Part shown: positions 50,227 to 58,274 of the stretch, one piece after another
Layout of the letters: every line of letters starts with the position of its first letter
Numbering within the stretch: the stretch's first letter is position 1
Assembly: GCA_022843125.1 (NCBI GenBank)
Contig: JALHOG010000010.1
Span: 1 to 64,000, forward strand
Length of the DNA stretch: 64,000 nucleotides
Reading direction: 5' to 3'
DNA from: Ilumatobacteraceae bacterium
GTDB lineage: Bacteria > Actinomycetota > Acidimicrobiia > Acidimicrobiales > Ilumatobacteraceae
Position numbers and translations under genes: made by a program
The notes under the pieces: generated by a model
Told to the model about the DNA's origin: nothing
The model's input: the letters and a program-made list of their open reading frames with translations, nothing else
Database searches by the model: none

Positions 50227-51162
50227 TCAGAGCAGGACGTCGACGGTCATCGCCAGGAAGAGCAGGGTGACGTAGGTGATCGAGTAGCCGAACACCCGCA
50301 TCGAGTTGGCGGCGGTGGGCCGCTGCGACAGCCAGATGGTGGCGGCGATGAAGATCGCACCGAGCACCACGGCGGCGACGGTGTACAGCACACCGAGATC
50401 GGCCACCGGAACCAGGATCAGCGTGCACGCCACCATCGCCAGCGTGTGGCCGATCATCTGGCGCACGGCGTGCTCGAACGGCACGACGGCCGGGAGCATC
50501 GGGACGTTGGCGGCGCGGTAGTCGTCGGCGTACTTGATCGCCAGCGCCCAGAAGTGCGGCGGCGTCCAGAAGAACATCGCCGCGAACAGCACGAACGGCG
50601 CCCACGCCAGCGAGTTCTGCACCGCCGCCCAGCCCACCAGCACCGGCACGGCGCCAGCGGCGCCACCGATCACGATGTTCTGACGGCTCGTGCGCTTCAA
50701 CCACAGCGTGTACACCCCGACGTAGAACGCGGTCGCCGACAGCGCCAGCACGGCCGACAGCAGGTTGGCCCCCGCCCACAGCACGGCGAACGCCACCACC
50801 TCGAGCGCCACCGCGAAGATGAGCGCGTTGCGGGGGGCGATCACGCCGGTGACGAGCGGCCGGTTCCGGGTGCGCTCCATCAGGCTGTCGATGTCGCGAT
50901 CGACGTACATGTTGATCGCATTGGCGCCGCCGGCGGCGAGGGTGCCGCCGATCAGGGTGACGATGACGAGCCAGGTGGAGGGCCAGCCCCCCTCGGCGAG
51001 CACCATGGTGGGCACGGTGGTGATCAGCAGCAGCTCGATGATCCGCGGCTTGGTGAGCGCCACATAGGCGCCGACCGTCGTGGTTGCCGTGCGCCGTGAC
51101 CCGTGGGCGACGCCACCGGGGGCGAGCCGCGAGGGCACGAGAGGGCGGCTGCCGACGGACAT
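50227..51162 (-). CDS. ctaB: Protoheme IX farnesyltransferase (heme O synthase)
   Basis: 311 residues from the ATG at 51162, with about nine helices. Two Asp-rich prenyl-diphosphate sites are visible: NAINMYVDRDIDSLMERTRN followed by RPL, and YADDYRAANVPMLPAV. It adds a farnesyl group to heme b to make heme O, precursor of heme A for the aa3 oxidase encoded 10 kb away in this window. The start was chosen because TACGAT lies 7 bases upstream; ATG 51171 (three residues longer) is also possible but leaves no room for a leader. Not linked to the cox block itself. Confidence 0.95.
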   Translation of the reverse strand: MSVGSRPLVPSRLAPGGVAHGSRRTATTTVGAYVALTKPRIIELLLITTVPTMVLAEGGWPSTWLVIVTLIGGTLAAGGANAINMYVDRDIDSLMERTRNRPLVTGVIAPRNALIFAVALEVVAFAVLWAGANLLSAVLALSATAFYVGVYTLWLKRTSRQNIVIGGAAGAVPVLVGWAAVQNSLAWAPFVLFAAMFFWTPPHFWALAIKYADDYRAANVPMLPAVVPFEHAVRQMIGHTLAMVACTLILVPVADLGVLYTVAAVVLGAIFIAATIWLSQRPTAANSMRVFGYSITYVTLLFLAMTVDVLL

Positions 51163-51169
51163 TCCTGCC

Positions 51170-51175
51170 ATCGTA
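51170..51175 (-). promoter_or_regulatory. Leaderless-type -10 hexamer for ctaB
   Basis: TACGAT on the minus strand, 7 bases before the ATG at 51162. Confidence 0.45.
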
Positions 51176-51272
51176 CGGTGGCGCCGACGAGGCGGCCAAC
51201 AGCGAGCGGGGTATCTCACGCAGAACGTGACGGAAGCAACCGTCGTGGCGTCGCCGACGGCACCCGCCCGGG

Positions 51273-51278
51273 CACAAT
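51273..51278 (+). promoter_or_regulatory. Leaderless-type -10 hexamer for clpS
   Basis: CACAAT, 6 bases before the GTG at 51285, a variant of the TAnnnT pattern. Confidence 0.4.
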
Positions 51279-51284
51279 GGGGCG

Positions 51285-51593
51285 GTGCCGACGACGCTGC
51301 AGCCGACCCGGGTCGAGGAGCCCGATCAGGCCGAGTCGACGGCGACCGACAACCCGTGGATCGTCCTGGTCTGGAACGACCCGGTCAACCTGATGAGCTA
51401 CGTCACCTACGTGCTCCAGAAGCTGTTCGGCTACTCGCTCGAGAAGGCCACCGAGCTGATGCTCGACGTGCACCACAAGGGCCGGGCCGTCGTTGCCAAC
51501 GGCAACCGTGAGCAGGCCGAGATGCACGTGTTCCGCCTGCACGAGCACGGGTTGTGGGCGACGATGCAGAAAGACGGCGGCGAGCACGAATGA
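51285..51593 (+). CDS. clpS: ClpS adaptor (N-end rule)
   Basis: 102 residues from the GTG at 51285. It contains the ClpS core: VLVWNDPVNLMSYVTYVLQK (the N-D-x-x-N/T binding region), LMLDVHHKGRAVV (the D-x-H-H pair) and AEMHVFRLHEHGLWATM. It binds destabilising N-terminal residues and delivers substrates to ClpAP/ClpC-P. The N-terminal 25 residues are disordered, as in other members. The DUF2017 gene is 16 bases downstream, an arrangement conserved in actinobacteria. Confidence 0.94.
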   Translation: MPTTLQPTRVEEPDQAESTATDNPWIVLVWNDPVNLMSYVTYVLQKLFGYSLEKATELMLDVHHKGRAVVANGNREQAEMHVFRLHEHGLWATMQKDGGEHE

Positions 51594-51609
51594 GCGAGAG
51601 GCCGTTCCG

Positions 51610-52104
51610 ATGAGGCGTCGCCGCAACAGCGGCCCGATCCGCAGCGACGGCGACGGGTTCGTGATCGACATCGGCGCCGAGGAGTCCGAGTTGATCCGGC
51701 GTCTGCTCGGTGACCTGCGGGCGATTCTCAGCGAGGACGCTCCGGACAGCGGGGCGCGCCTCCTGCTCGTGCGCTTGTTCCCGGTGGTCTACGCCGACGA
51801 TCCGGAGGCCGAGGCCGAGTACCAGCGCCTCATGCGCGAGGAGCTCGTCGAGTCGAAGCTGGCGGCGATGCAGCTCGTCGACGACGCGCTCGGCGGCGAC
51901 GGCCGGGTCGACGAAGGGCGCCTGATCGCGTTCATGCAGTCGATCAACTCGATCCGGCTCGTGCTCGGCACGATGCTCGGCGTCAGCGACGACCCCGCCG
52001 AAGACGAGGTCACCCCGGGCCTCGAGGGCTCGGCCGAGTACCACCTGTACGCCTACCTCAGCTGGCTGCTCGAGCACACGGTCCAGGCCCTGTCGCGGGC
52101 CTGA
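51610..52104 (+). CDS. DUF2017 domain protein
   Basis: 164 residues from the ATG at 51610; a GAGAGG ribosome site lies 7 bases upstream. The protein is acidic and helical: LLGDLRAILSEDAPDSGARL, RLFPVVYADDPEAEAEYQRL and INSIRLVLGTMLGVS. DUF2017 lies next to clpS across actinobacteria and presumably works with it, but no function is established. Confidence 0.85.
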   Translation: MRRRRNSGPIRSDGDGFVIDIGAEESELIRRLLGDLRAILSEDAPDSGARLLLVRLFPVVYADDPEAEAEYQRLMREELVESKLAAMQLVDDALGGDGRVDEGRLIAFMQSINSIRLVLGTMLGVSDDPAEDEVTPGLEGSAEYHLYAYLSWLLEHTVQALSRA

Positions 52105-52116
52105 CGCCGCGCCGAT

Positions 52117-52135
52117 GACGCCTCACCCGGGCGTC
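52117..52135. terminator. Hairpin between DUF2017 and degV genes
   Basis: 6-base stem GACGCC / GGCGTC around a 7-base loop; it overlaps the end of the minus-strand DegV gene. Weak, no T-tract. Confidence 0.3.
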
Positions 52136-52968
52136 GGGAACACGAACAGCCCGAACGTGCCCGGCCCCGTGTGGGCGCCCACTGACGGCCCCACCCGGTA
52201 CTCGACCACGCCGTCCACCTGGGGCAGGCCCTCCACGGCGGCGCGCAGCCGGCCGGCCAGATCACGGCTGGGCTCGTCGGCCACGCCGATCGCCACCGTC
52301 ACGTGGTCACCCCAGCCGGCCGCGTAGCCGGCCATCACGTCGACCGTGTCATCGACGGTCGACACCCGGGCGAGCACGTCGAGGTGGCCACCGCTCATCA
52401 CCAGAACGGGCACGCCGTCGCCGTCGAGCTCGACCCCCGCGGCGCGCCCACCCCGTTCGGTCAGGCTCGGCACACCGATCATGAACGCGGTGCCGATGCG
52501 CGGCACGAGCTCGGCGACAGCGGCCCGCGCTCCCTCCGCGTCGCCACCGGCGGCGATCGCGGCAGCGGCCGCCCACACGCACGCGCTCACCCCGAAGCTC
52601 GCCGAACCGGTGTCGATCAGGTGGACCGGGATCGGCGCACCGGTGGCGGCGACGGTGGCGCTGCCGATCGTGCCCGACATCGCCTCCCCGATGTGGATCG
52701 ACACGATCTCGGTGCAGCCGGCCGCGGCGAGCCCCGCGTACGCCGCGGCGAACCGCCCCGGCGACGGTTGGCTGGTGCCCACCACGGGCGTCACCCCGGG
52801 CGCGAAGCAGGCGTAGAAGCCGTCGGCGTCGAGGTCGACCCCCTCCGCGTAGTCGACGCCGTCGACGGTGACGGTGAGCGGGACCACGCTCACGCCGAAA
52901 CGCTCAGCCAACTCGGGCGTGATCTGGCTGTTCGAGTCGGTGACGATGCCGATCCGCGGGGCGCTCAC
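52123..52968 (-). CDS. DegV family fatty-acid-binding protein
   Basis: 281 residues. DegV features: IGIVTDSNSQITPEL at the N-terminus, VTPVVGTSQPSPGRF (T-S-Q-P-S motif), VSIHIGEAMSGTIGSA, and VHLIDTGSASFG. Such proteins bind fatty acids and act with fatty acid kinase (FakA) in some bacteria. No FakA gene lies nearby, but plsY, a phospholipid acyltransferase, is two genes upstream in the same operon, so a link to lipid synthesis is sensible. The start overlaps the potassium channel stop by 4 bases. Confidence 0.9.
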   Translation of the reverse strand: MSAPRIGIVTDSNSQITPELAERFGVSVVPLTVTVDGVDYAEGVDLDADGFYACFAPGVTPVVGTSQPSPGRFAAAYAGLAAAGCTEIVSIHIGEAMSGTIGSATVAATGAPIPVHLIDTGSASFGVSACVWAAAAAIAAGGDAEGARAAVAELVPRIGTAFMIGVPSLTERGGRAAGVELDGDGVPVLVMSGGHLDVLARVSTVDDTVDVMAGYAAGWGDHVTVAIGVADEPSRDLAGRLRAAVEGLPQVDGVVEYRVGPSVGAHTGPGTFGLFVFPTPG

Positions 52969-54704
52969 GGCGCGCCCACCCGTTCCGTCTGGCGCATCAC
53001 GGCACGCCGGAACCGCCCCGCCGGAGGGTGCACCTCGGCGAACCGTGCCTCACCCTCCTCGTCGGCGATCAGCACGAGATGCGCCCCCGACACGAGCGGC
53101 ATCGTGCCGCTCGGGTTGGCGTGCACCACGCCGTCCTGTTCGATCGCCACCACGTTGCAGCCCGTGGTCCGTCGGATCCCGCTCCTGGCCAACGTGGTGC
53201 CGACCAGGCTGGGTGGCACGTCCACCTGGAACACATTCAGCCCCTCGGCGACGAGCAGGGTGTCGTTGGCGGAGAAGTGGTTCCAGATCGCAGTGGCGCC
53301 CGTGGCGGCGTACGAGAGCACGTCGTCGGCACCGGCCCGGTAGAGCGTCGACACGTTGCGGTCGAGGTTGGCGCGCCCGACGATGCGCACGTCGGGCCGC
53401 AGCCGACGGATGTAGATCGCGAGGTAGATGTTGACGTCGTCGTCGTGGGTGGTGATCAGCACCGCGGTCGCCTCGCGTACGCCCGCCTTCACGAGGACGT
53501 CGAGATCGGCCGCGTCGCCGAGCACGTACAGCTCGGGGTCGCGGATCCGCTCGGATTGCTGCTCGACGATCACCGCCCGCCCCCCGTGCGCGATCACCGC
53601 ACGCGCAGCGGCGCGGCCGACGCGACCGCCACCGATCACCACCACGCGCTCGGCGTCGGTGGATCCGGTGCCGTAGGCGCGGTCGTAGCGTTCGATCGCG
53701 TCGGGCTCTGCGGCGAGGATCAGCACCGAGCCCACGCCGAGCAGCGTCTCCGGCCCGGCGATCTCGAACTCGCCGTGCTCCCACACGCCGATGATGCCCA
53801 CGCCGAGCCGCGAGCGCAGGCCCGCCTCCGAGAGGGTCCTGCCGACGAGATCGGTCCCGGCGACGCGCGCCTGGGCGATCTGGATGCCGGCGAACTCACC
53901 GATCGAGTGGCTCCGCCCGTCGGGTGCGAGCGTGCGGGCCGCCATCGCGTCGCCGAGCATGTCGCCGAGCTGGAGCACGACGTCGGCACCGGCGAGCTCG
54001 AGGATGTCGACCGACGCCGCCTTCGACGCGGTGGAGACGATCGGCACGGCGTCGGACATCTCGCGGACCGTGAACGTGATGTTGGCGTTCGTGGTGTCGG
54101 TCCGGGTGGCTGCCACCATGCCTGCCTGCTCGGCCCGGGCCGCCCGATACGCCTTCGGGTCGTCGAGGTCGCCGACCATCACCGAGTACCCGCGGTCGTG
54201 CAGGCGCAGCGCCTCCTCGAGGTCGCCGACCATCACCACGTACGGCACCCCGGCCCGCTCGGCGCGCCGGATCAGCGCATCCTCGATCGGGCCGAGTCCG
54301 GTGAACACGAGATGGTCCCTGGTGTCGGGTGGCAGCTCGCGCGGGGCCCGCGCCTGCTCGCGCCGGCTCATCCACGGAATGAACACGAACTGGATGAAGG
54401 TGAACGGCAGCAGCACGAGGAGGAACAGCGACCCGGACAGCAGCACCACGACGGAGAACATGCGACCGGCATCCGACGTGAACGTGATGTCGCCGAACCC
54501 GAGCGTGGTCATGGTGACGAGCGTCCAGTACACGCTCGTCGGCCAGCTGTGCGACTGACCCTCCCGGTCCATCAGCACGTGGAACAGGACGCTGTACAGC
54601 GTGACCAGCGTGACGAACAGGGTGAGCAGACCGACGAGCAACCTCACGTTGCGTTGGCGGGCCGTCGCCGTCAGGAGGCTCAGAATGAGCCCGAGACTCT
54701 TCAC
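52965..54704 (-). CDS. Voltage-independent K+ channel with two RCK/TrkA-N domains
   Basis: 579 residues from the GTG at 54704, in a GTGA overlap with plsY. Two membrane helices around a pore loop TLVTMTTLGFGDITF, with the filter TLGFGD (TVGYG variant), form a Kch/MthK-type pore. Two RCK modules follow, each starting with a Rossmann strand: HLVFTGLGPIEDALI and VVVIGGGRVGRAAARAV. The C-terminus has TrkA-C-like segments (VFQVDVPPSLVG, LVSGAHLVLIAD). The filter departs from canonical T-V-G-Y-G (L and F), so ion selectivity should not be assumed strictly K+. Confidence 0.88.
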   Translation of the reverse strand: MKSLGLILSLLTATARQRNVRLLVGLLTLFVTLVTLYSVLFHVLMDREGQSHSWPTSVYWTLVTMTTLGFGDITFTSDAGRMFSVVVLLSGSLFLLVLLPFTFIQFVFIPWMSRREQARAPRELPPDTRDHLVFTGLGPIEDALIRRAERAGVPYVVMVGDLEEALRLHDRGYSVMVGDLDDPKAYRAARAEQAGMVAATRTDTTNANITFTVREMSDAVPIVSTASKAASVDILELAGADVVLQLGDMLGDAMAARTLAPDGRSHSIGEFAGIQIAQARVAGTDLVGRTLSEAGLRSRLGVGIIGVWEHGEFEIAGPETLLGVGSVLILAAEPDAIERYDRAYGTGSTDAERVVVIGGGRVGRAAARAVIAHGGRAVIVEQQSERIRDPELYVLGDAADLDVLVKAGVREATAVLITTHDDDVNIYLAIYIRRLRPDVRIVGRANLDRNVSTLYRAGADDVLSYAATGATAIWNHFSANDTLLVAEGLNVFQVDVPPSLVGTTLARSGIRRTTGCNVVAIEQDGVVHANPSGTMPLVSGAHLVLIADEEGEARFAEVHPPAGRFRRAVMRQTERVGAP

Positions 54705-55417
54705 GGCCGAGATTGTTGCACGACCGCGCCCGCCGGCGGTTCGGCGCGTCGACGTGCGGCCAAAACGAACCGGTGGACGATCACTGCGCTGCTGACCGCC
54801 GAGCTGATCGGCAGGGCGGCGGTGGGCCGCGGGCCCCAGGCGTTCGCCCACCCGCGCCGCCACCACACCACGCCGCCGAGCACCCAGCACGCCGACGACA
54901 CCACGGTGGCGGTGAACGCGCGCTGCTTCCACCGCGGGTTCGATGCGGTGATCGCCGCGACCGCGACGTCGATCGGGAAGTACGCCGGGAACGTGGCGAG
55001 GCACTGGCCGACGCTCGCAGCGACCCCCTTGCCGCCCCGGAACCCGTTCCACACCGGCCAGCAGTGCCCGATCACCGAGGCGCTCCCTGCGCTGTGCGCC
55101 CCGATCGGCCCTGCCACCGCCCCGCCGATCGCACAGGCGGCGGCACCCTTGGCGATGTCGCCGGCCATCACGGCGAGCCCGGCGCGGGCGCCGAGCACCT
55201 GCAGTGCGTTGGCCGCGCCTGGGTTGCCCGTCCCCGAGTTGCGGAGGTCGGTGCCGCGGCCGGCGGTCCGCGCCACGAGATCGGCCGTGGGGAACATGCC
55301 GAGCACGTAGCCGACCCCGACCGCTGCCAGCACGCGGCGAGCAGGCCGGGCGAGGATCTTCCGGTGGGGGGAGAACAGGCGCACGATCGGCATGGGAGTT
55401 GCCATGGAAGCCGACAT
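54701..55417 (-). CDS. plsY: Glycerol-3-phosphate acyltransferase PlsY
   Basis: About 238 residues if read from 55417; ATG codons at 55405 and 55393 are alternatives. Membrane protein with PlsY motifs: LRNSGTGNPGAANALQVLG (motif 1), GHCWPVWNGFRGGKGVA (motif 2, H-x-x-P-x-F-x-x-F/W-x-G-G-K-G), and a later FPAYFPIDVAVA. It transfers acyl groups from acyl-phosphate to glycerol-3-phosphate, starting phospholipid synthesis. The stop shares GTGA with the channel gene, and the tRNA-Glu promoter lies upstream. Confidence 0.9.
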   Translation of the reverse strand: MSASMATPMPIVRLFSPHRKILARPARRVLAAVGVGYVLGMFPTADLVARTAGRGTDLRNSGTGNPGAANALQVLGARAGLAVMAGDIAKGAAACAIGGAVAGPIGAHSAGSASVIGHCWPVWNGFRGGKGVAASVGQCLATFPAYFPIDVAVAAITASNPRWKQRAFTATVVSSACWVLGGVVWWRRGWANAWGPRPTAALPISSAVSSAVIVHRFVLAARRRAEPPAGAVVQQSRP

Positions 55418-55455
55418 GATCGCCCAGATCGCGTGCGGCGACAGGATTCAGCTGG

Positions 55456-55483
55456 TGGAACCGAACGGGGTCGGTGGTAAGGT
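55456..55483 (+). promoter_or_regulatory. Probable promoter of tRNA-Glu
   Basis: -35-like TGGAAC at 55456 and -10-like TAAGGT at 55478-55483, spaced by 16 bases; about 30 bases precede the mature tRNA 5' end. Confidence 0.4.
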
Positions 55484-55513
55484 CCTCTCCGCTCTCAACG
55501 CGACGAGGCTCCT

Positions 55514-55586
55514 GCCCCCATCGTCTAGTGGCCTAGGACACCACCCTTTCAAGGTGGCGGCACGGGTTCGAATCCCGTTGGGGGTG
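55514..55586 (+). tRNA. tRNA-Glu (UUC)
   Basis: 73 bases. Acceptor GCCCCCA pairs with TGGGGGT (G1-U72 wobble), discriminator G. The anticodon stem is CCACC/GGTGG with loop CTTTCAA, giving anticodon UUC. The T-arm has GGTTCGAATCC. No encoded CCA. Confidence 0.95.
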
Positions 55587-55628
55587 CTCATATGGTCTGC
55601 ACCGGCTTCTGCCGGAAAGGCCGTCCGA

Positions 55629-55701
55629 GGTCCCGTGGTGAAGTGGAGTTCACGCCGGCCTGTCAAGCCGGAGGTCGCGGGTTCGAACCCCGTCGGGACC
55701 G
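55629..55701 (+). tRNA. tRNA-Asp (GUC)
   Basis: 73 bases. Acceptor GGTCCCG pairs with CGGGACC, discriminator G. The anticodon stem CCGGC/GCCGG encloses CTGTCAA, anticodon GUC. T-loop GGTTCGAACC. No encoded CCA. A 12-base perfect hairpin terminator begins 4 bases later. Confidence 0.95.
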
Positions 55702-55704
55702 CTC

Positions 55705-55732
55705 GCAACGCCGCCCAACCGGGCGGCGTTGC
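55705..55732 (+). terminator. Terminator after tRNA-Asp
   Basis: Perfect 12-base stem GCAACGCCGCCC / GGGCGGCGTTGC with a 4-base loop AACC. It separates the tRNA-Glu/tRNA-Asp unit from tRNA-Phe. Confidence 0.75.
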
Positions 55733-55772
55733 TGCAACCGGCTCCGGTACAGTGCACCGGTTGCCACACAAC

Positions 55773-55845
55773 GGTCGAGTAGCTCAGTTGGCAGAGCACA
55801 CGCCTGAAAAGCGTGGGGTCACCGGATCGACGCCGGTCTCGACCA
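55773..55845 (+). tRNA. tRNA-Phe (GAA)
   Basis: 73 bases. Acceptor GGTCGAG pairs with CTCGACC, discriminator A. The anticodon stem CACGC/GCGTG with loop CTGAAAA gives anticodon GAA. D-arm GCTCAGTTGGCAGAGC. No encoded CCA; a strong terminator follows. Confidence 0.95.
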
Positions 55846-55856
55846 CAACCCGAATT

Positions 55857-55884
55857 CGATGGCCCCGCCCCGGCGGGGCCATCG
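55857..55884. terminator. Terminator after tRNA-Phe, shared with the kinase operon
   Basis: 13-base perfect stem (CGATGGCCCCGCC and its complement) with a minimal 2-base turn, effectively an 11- or 12-base stem with a tetraloop. It lies between tRNA-Phe and the convergent kinase gene stop at 55900, so it could end transcription from both sides. Confidence 0.75.
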
Positions 55885-55899
55885 TCGCGCCGGGCGACA

Positions 55900-57513
55900 T
55901 CACCAACCGCTGCGGCGCGCGTCGCCGGCGATCCGGAACCCGACCACCCCGAGGTAACAGCCGTAGGTGCGGTCCCCGTCCTGCCACGATTCGGCCGACG
56001 GTTGGCGCTGGGCCAGACCGAGCTCGCTGGCGCCGAGCCCGCGCCCGACGAACCCGGCGAACGCCGCGGTGCACGCCGCCGTGACCGCGGGTTCGACGAT
56101 CGCACGGTCGTACTCATCGACCCCGGCGACGGGGTCGAGGTCGTCGACCGATCCGATCGTGATCCGCTGCAGGTCGTGTGGTTCGGCGCAGTCGACCACC
56201 GCCATCGACTCCTCGCCGGCGACCTGGACGAGGCAGTCGCCGATGTCACCGGCGGTCCAGTCGAGCGTGTCGAGCGACGGGAGGTCGGCCGGGCGGGGCA
56301 GGGTGACGAGCGGGACTCCACCGACGGAGGCCGTGGGTGCCGGCACCGACGAGGTGGGGACCGGGCCCGTCACGACCGAAGACGCGCCGGATCCGACAGG
56401 CGCTTCGACGTCGCGCGGCCACGCGAGCACCGCCGCGACGACGATGAAACCGAGCACGGCCGCACCGACGACGATCGGATACCGCCGTCTCTCGGCAGGG
56501 GATGGCCGAGGCGGGTCGGCCCGACCCGCCGTCGGCTGCGGCTGAGGCTGCGGCTGCGGCTGAGGCTGAGGCGAGACAGCGGTTGCCTCCCAGCCCGTCT
56601 CGGCGACGGGCTCGACCGACTCGACGGGCTCGACGGGCGCGTCGGTGTGGTCGCTGGGCTCGTCGGGCTCGGCGCGTGCAACGTCCATGAGCGGCACGTC
56701 GAGCGCATCGACACGGCGATCGCCGGCCCCGAGCGCAAGGCCATCGAGCGCATCGACGACACCTTGGGCGGTCGGCCGCATCAGCGGGTTGGGGTGCAGG
56801 CACCGAGCGATCACCCGGTCGAGCGCTGCGGTGGCTGCGTCGGTCGACCCCGGCGGGGTCCAGGGTGCGAGCCGGTCCTTGAGGCTCGGCGGGGCGCCGT
56901 GCGTCATGTGGAGCAAGGTCGCCCCGAGCGAGTAGACGTCGGAGGCGGGCCCGACGTCCTGATCGTGCTCGAGGTCCTCCGGGCTCGCGTAGCGCATCGA
57001 GATCGCGTTGGTGCGGCTGCCGTACTCCTCGTCACGGGTGAGCGCGGCGATGCCGAAGTCGCACAGCTTCACCTGGCCCGCTTCGTCGATCAGCAGGTTC
57101 TGCGGCTTGATGTCGCGATGGACGATGCCGCGCACGTGCGCCGAGACCAGCGCGGCCGCCACCTGGCGGCCGACGAACACCACCTCGTCGACCGACGCCG
57201 TGCCACCTCGCGCGTCGAGCAGGTCGGCGACCGACCCACCCGGCGCGAACTCCATCACCAGGGCGGGCCCCTGCTCCAGCTCGAGCACGTCGACGATCTG
57301 GACGACGTTCGAGTGTCCCGACAGGGCGCGCAGGGCGGCGAGCTCACGGCGCGTGCGATGCCACGCCACCGACGTGTCGGAGACGTCGCGCAGGATCTTG
57401 ATCGCCACGTCGGCACCGGACGCGAGTTGGATCGCGCGGTAGACGTCGCCGAGGCCACCTTGTCCGATACGAACGAGTTCGCCGTACCCGTCGATGGAGG
57501 GCCCCGCAGCCAT
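55900..57513 (-). CDS. Ser/Thr protein kinase with extracytoplasmic septum-formation-like domain
   Basis: 537 residues from the ATG at 57513 (AGGA lies 8 bases upstream; ATG 57522 adds three residues). N-terminal kinase: IGQGGLGDVYRA (Gly loop), VAIKIL (Lys), GIVHRDIKPQNLLID (catalytic loop), CDFGIAA and RYASPEDL. Then an acidic linker with seven Pro-Gln dipeptides, a membrane helix IVVGAAVLGFIVVAAVLAW, and an extracytoplasmic domain GDIGDCLVQ, VVDCAEPHDLQ, ESWQDGDRTYGCYL, resembling the actinobacterial septum-formation family. It heads the downstream end of an FHA/PP2C signalling cluster (59152-55900). Confidence 0.88.
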   Translation of the reverse strand: MAAGPSIDGYGELVRIGQGGLGDVYRAIQLASGADVAIKILRDVSDTSVAWHRTRRELAALRALSGHSNVVQIVDVLELEQGPALVMEFAPGGSVADLLDARGGTASVDEVVFVGRQVAAALVSAHVRGIVHRDIKPQNLLIDEAGQVKLCDFGIAALTRDEEYGSRTNAISMRYASPEDLEHDQDVGPASDVYSLGATLLHMTHGAPPSLKDRLAPWTPPGSTDAATAALDRVIARCLHPNPLMRPTAQGVVDALDGLALGAGDRRVDALDVPLMDVARAEPDEPSDHTDAPVEPVESVEPVAETGWEATAVSPQPQPQPQPQPQPTAGRADPPRPSPAERRRYPIVVGAAVLGFIVVAAVLAWPRDVEAPVGSGASSVVTGPVPTSSVPAPTASVGGVPLVTLPRPADLPSLDTLDWTAGDIGDCLVQVAGEESMAVVDCAEPHDLQRITIGSVDDLDPVAGVDEYDRAIVEPAVTAACTAAFAGFVGRGLGASELGLAQRQPSAESWQDGDRTYGCYLGVVGFRIAGDARRSGW

Positions 57514-57536
57514 GACGCACATCCTGACCGATGCGG

Positions 57537-58274
57537 TCAGCCGTCGACGTCGTCGGAATCGTCGGAGTCGTCGCCGGCGGTCACGATGTCGAGGAGTCCG
57601 AGATCGTCACGGTCGATCATGCGCACTGCAATCGCGTACTCGACGAGGCGCGCCCGACGGCTCGAAGCGAGCTGGCCAGGGCCGCCGTGCAGCCCACGCA
57701 CGCCATGCGCCGAGAGCTTCTGGCAGACGTTGTCGAGCTTGCGGTTGAACCGGGTGATCTTCCAGTCGAGCCGCTGCGCCGCCTCGGCGTTGGACGGCAG
57801 GGTGGTGAGCGCGCGGCCGTCACCGCGGAGCACCGGTTCGGCGAGGGCGAGGATGAGACGGAGTTGATCGGGCGTCATGCTGACCCGCCCGACGGTGGTG
57901 TCGCCGCTCCCCCCGGGCTCGGCGACCCCGGTGACGAAGGCCGGGTCGGGGAGGCGGATCGCGAACTCGTACGTGGTCGGCCCCGCAGTGAAACGCACGA
58001 CCGTCTCGTCGAACACGAGCGGGAGGACGGCGCCGGGAGCCAGGTACGCCTCGAGTCGCCCCTCACGATCGGATGCCGTGGCGCTGAGTTGGGAACCGAC
58101 GTTGGCGAGGAGCCAGATGCCCTGCTGGCTGGAGAGACGCAGGAAGTGCCGGTGGAGGTGGCGGTTGTCGTCGTCGATCACCATGTCGGCGTCGCGACCG
58201 AGCACGAACGGGTCGCGATCGATCGCGATCACGGAGCCGCAGAAGTCGATCTCGGGGTGAGGCAGGCTGGTCAT
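57537..58274 (-). CDS. FHA-domain protein with C-terminal winged-helix-like region
   Basis: 245 residues. The N-terminal 120 residues form an FHA fold: DPFVLGRDADMVI then NRHLHRHFLRL and GIWLLANVGSQLSA (the S/G-R and N-x-x motifs that hold phosphothreonine are only partly visible: GRD and a late N-V-G-S). The C-terminal part SNAEAAQRLDWKITRFNRKL followed by LDNVCQKL looks like a helix-turn-helix with a recognition helix, as in EmbR-like or FHA-HTH regulators. The stop of the PP2C gene overlaps its start by 4 bases. It is probably a phosphorylation-dependent adaptor of the kinase. Confidence 0.75.
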   Translation of the reverse strand: MTSLPHPEIDFCGSVIAIDRDPFVLGRDADMVIDDDNRHLHRHFLRLSSQQGIWLLANVGSQLSATASDREGRLEAYLAPGAVLPLVFDETVVRFTAGPTTYEFAIRLPDPAFVTGVAEPGGSGDTTVGRVSMTPDQLRLILALAEPVLRGDGRALTTLPSNAEAAQRLDWKITRFNRKLDNVCQKLSAHGVRGLHGGPGQLASSRRARLVEYAIAVRMIDRDDLGLLDIVTAGDDSDDSDDVDG

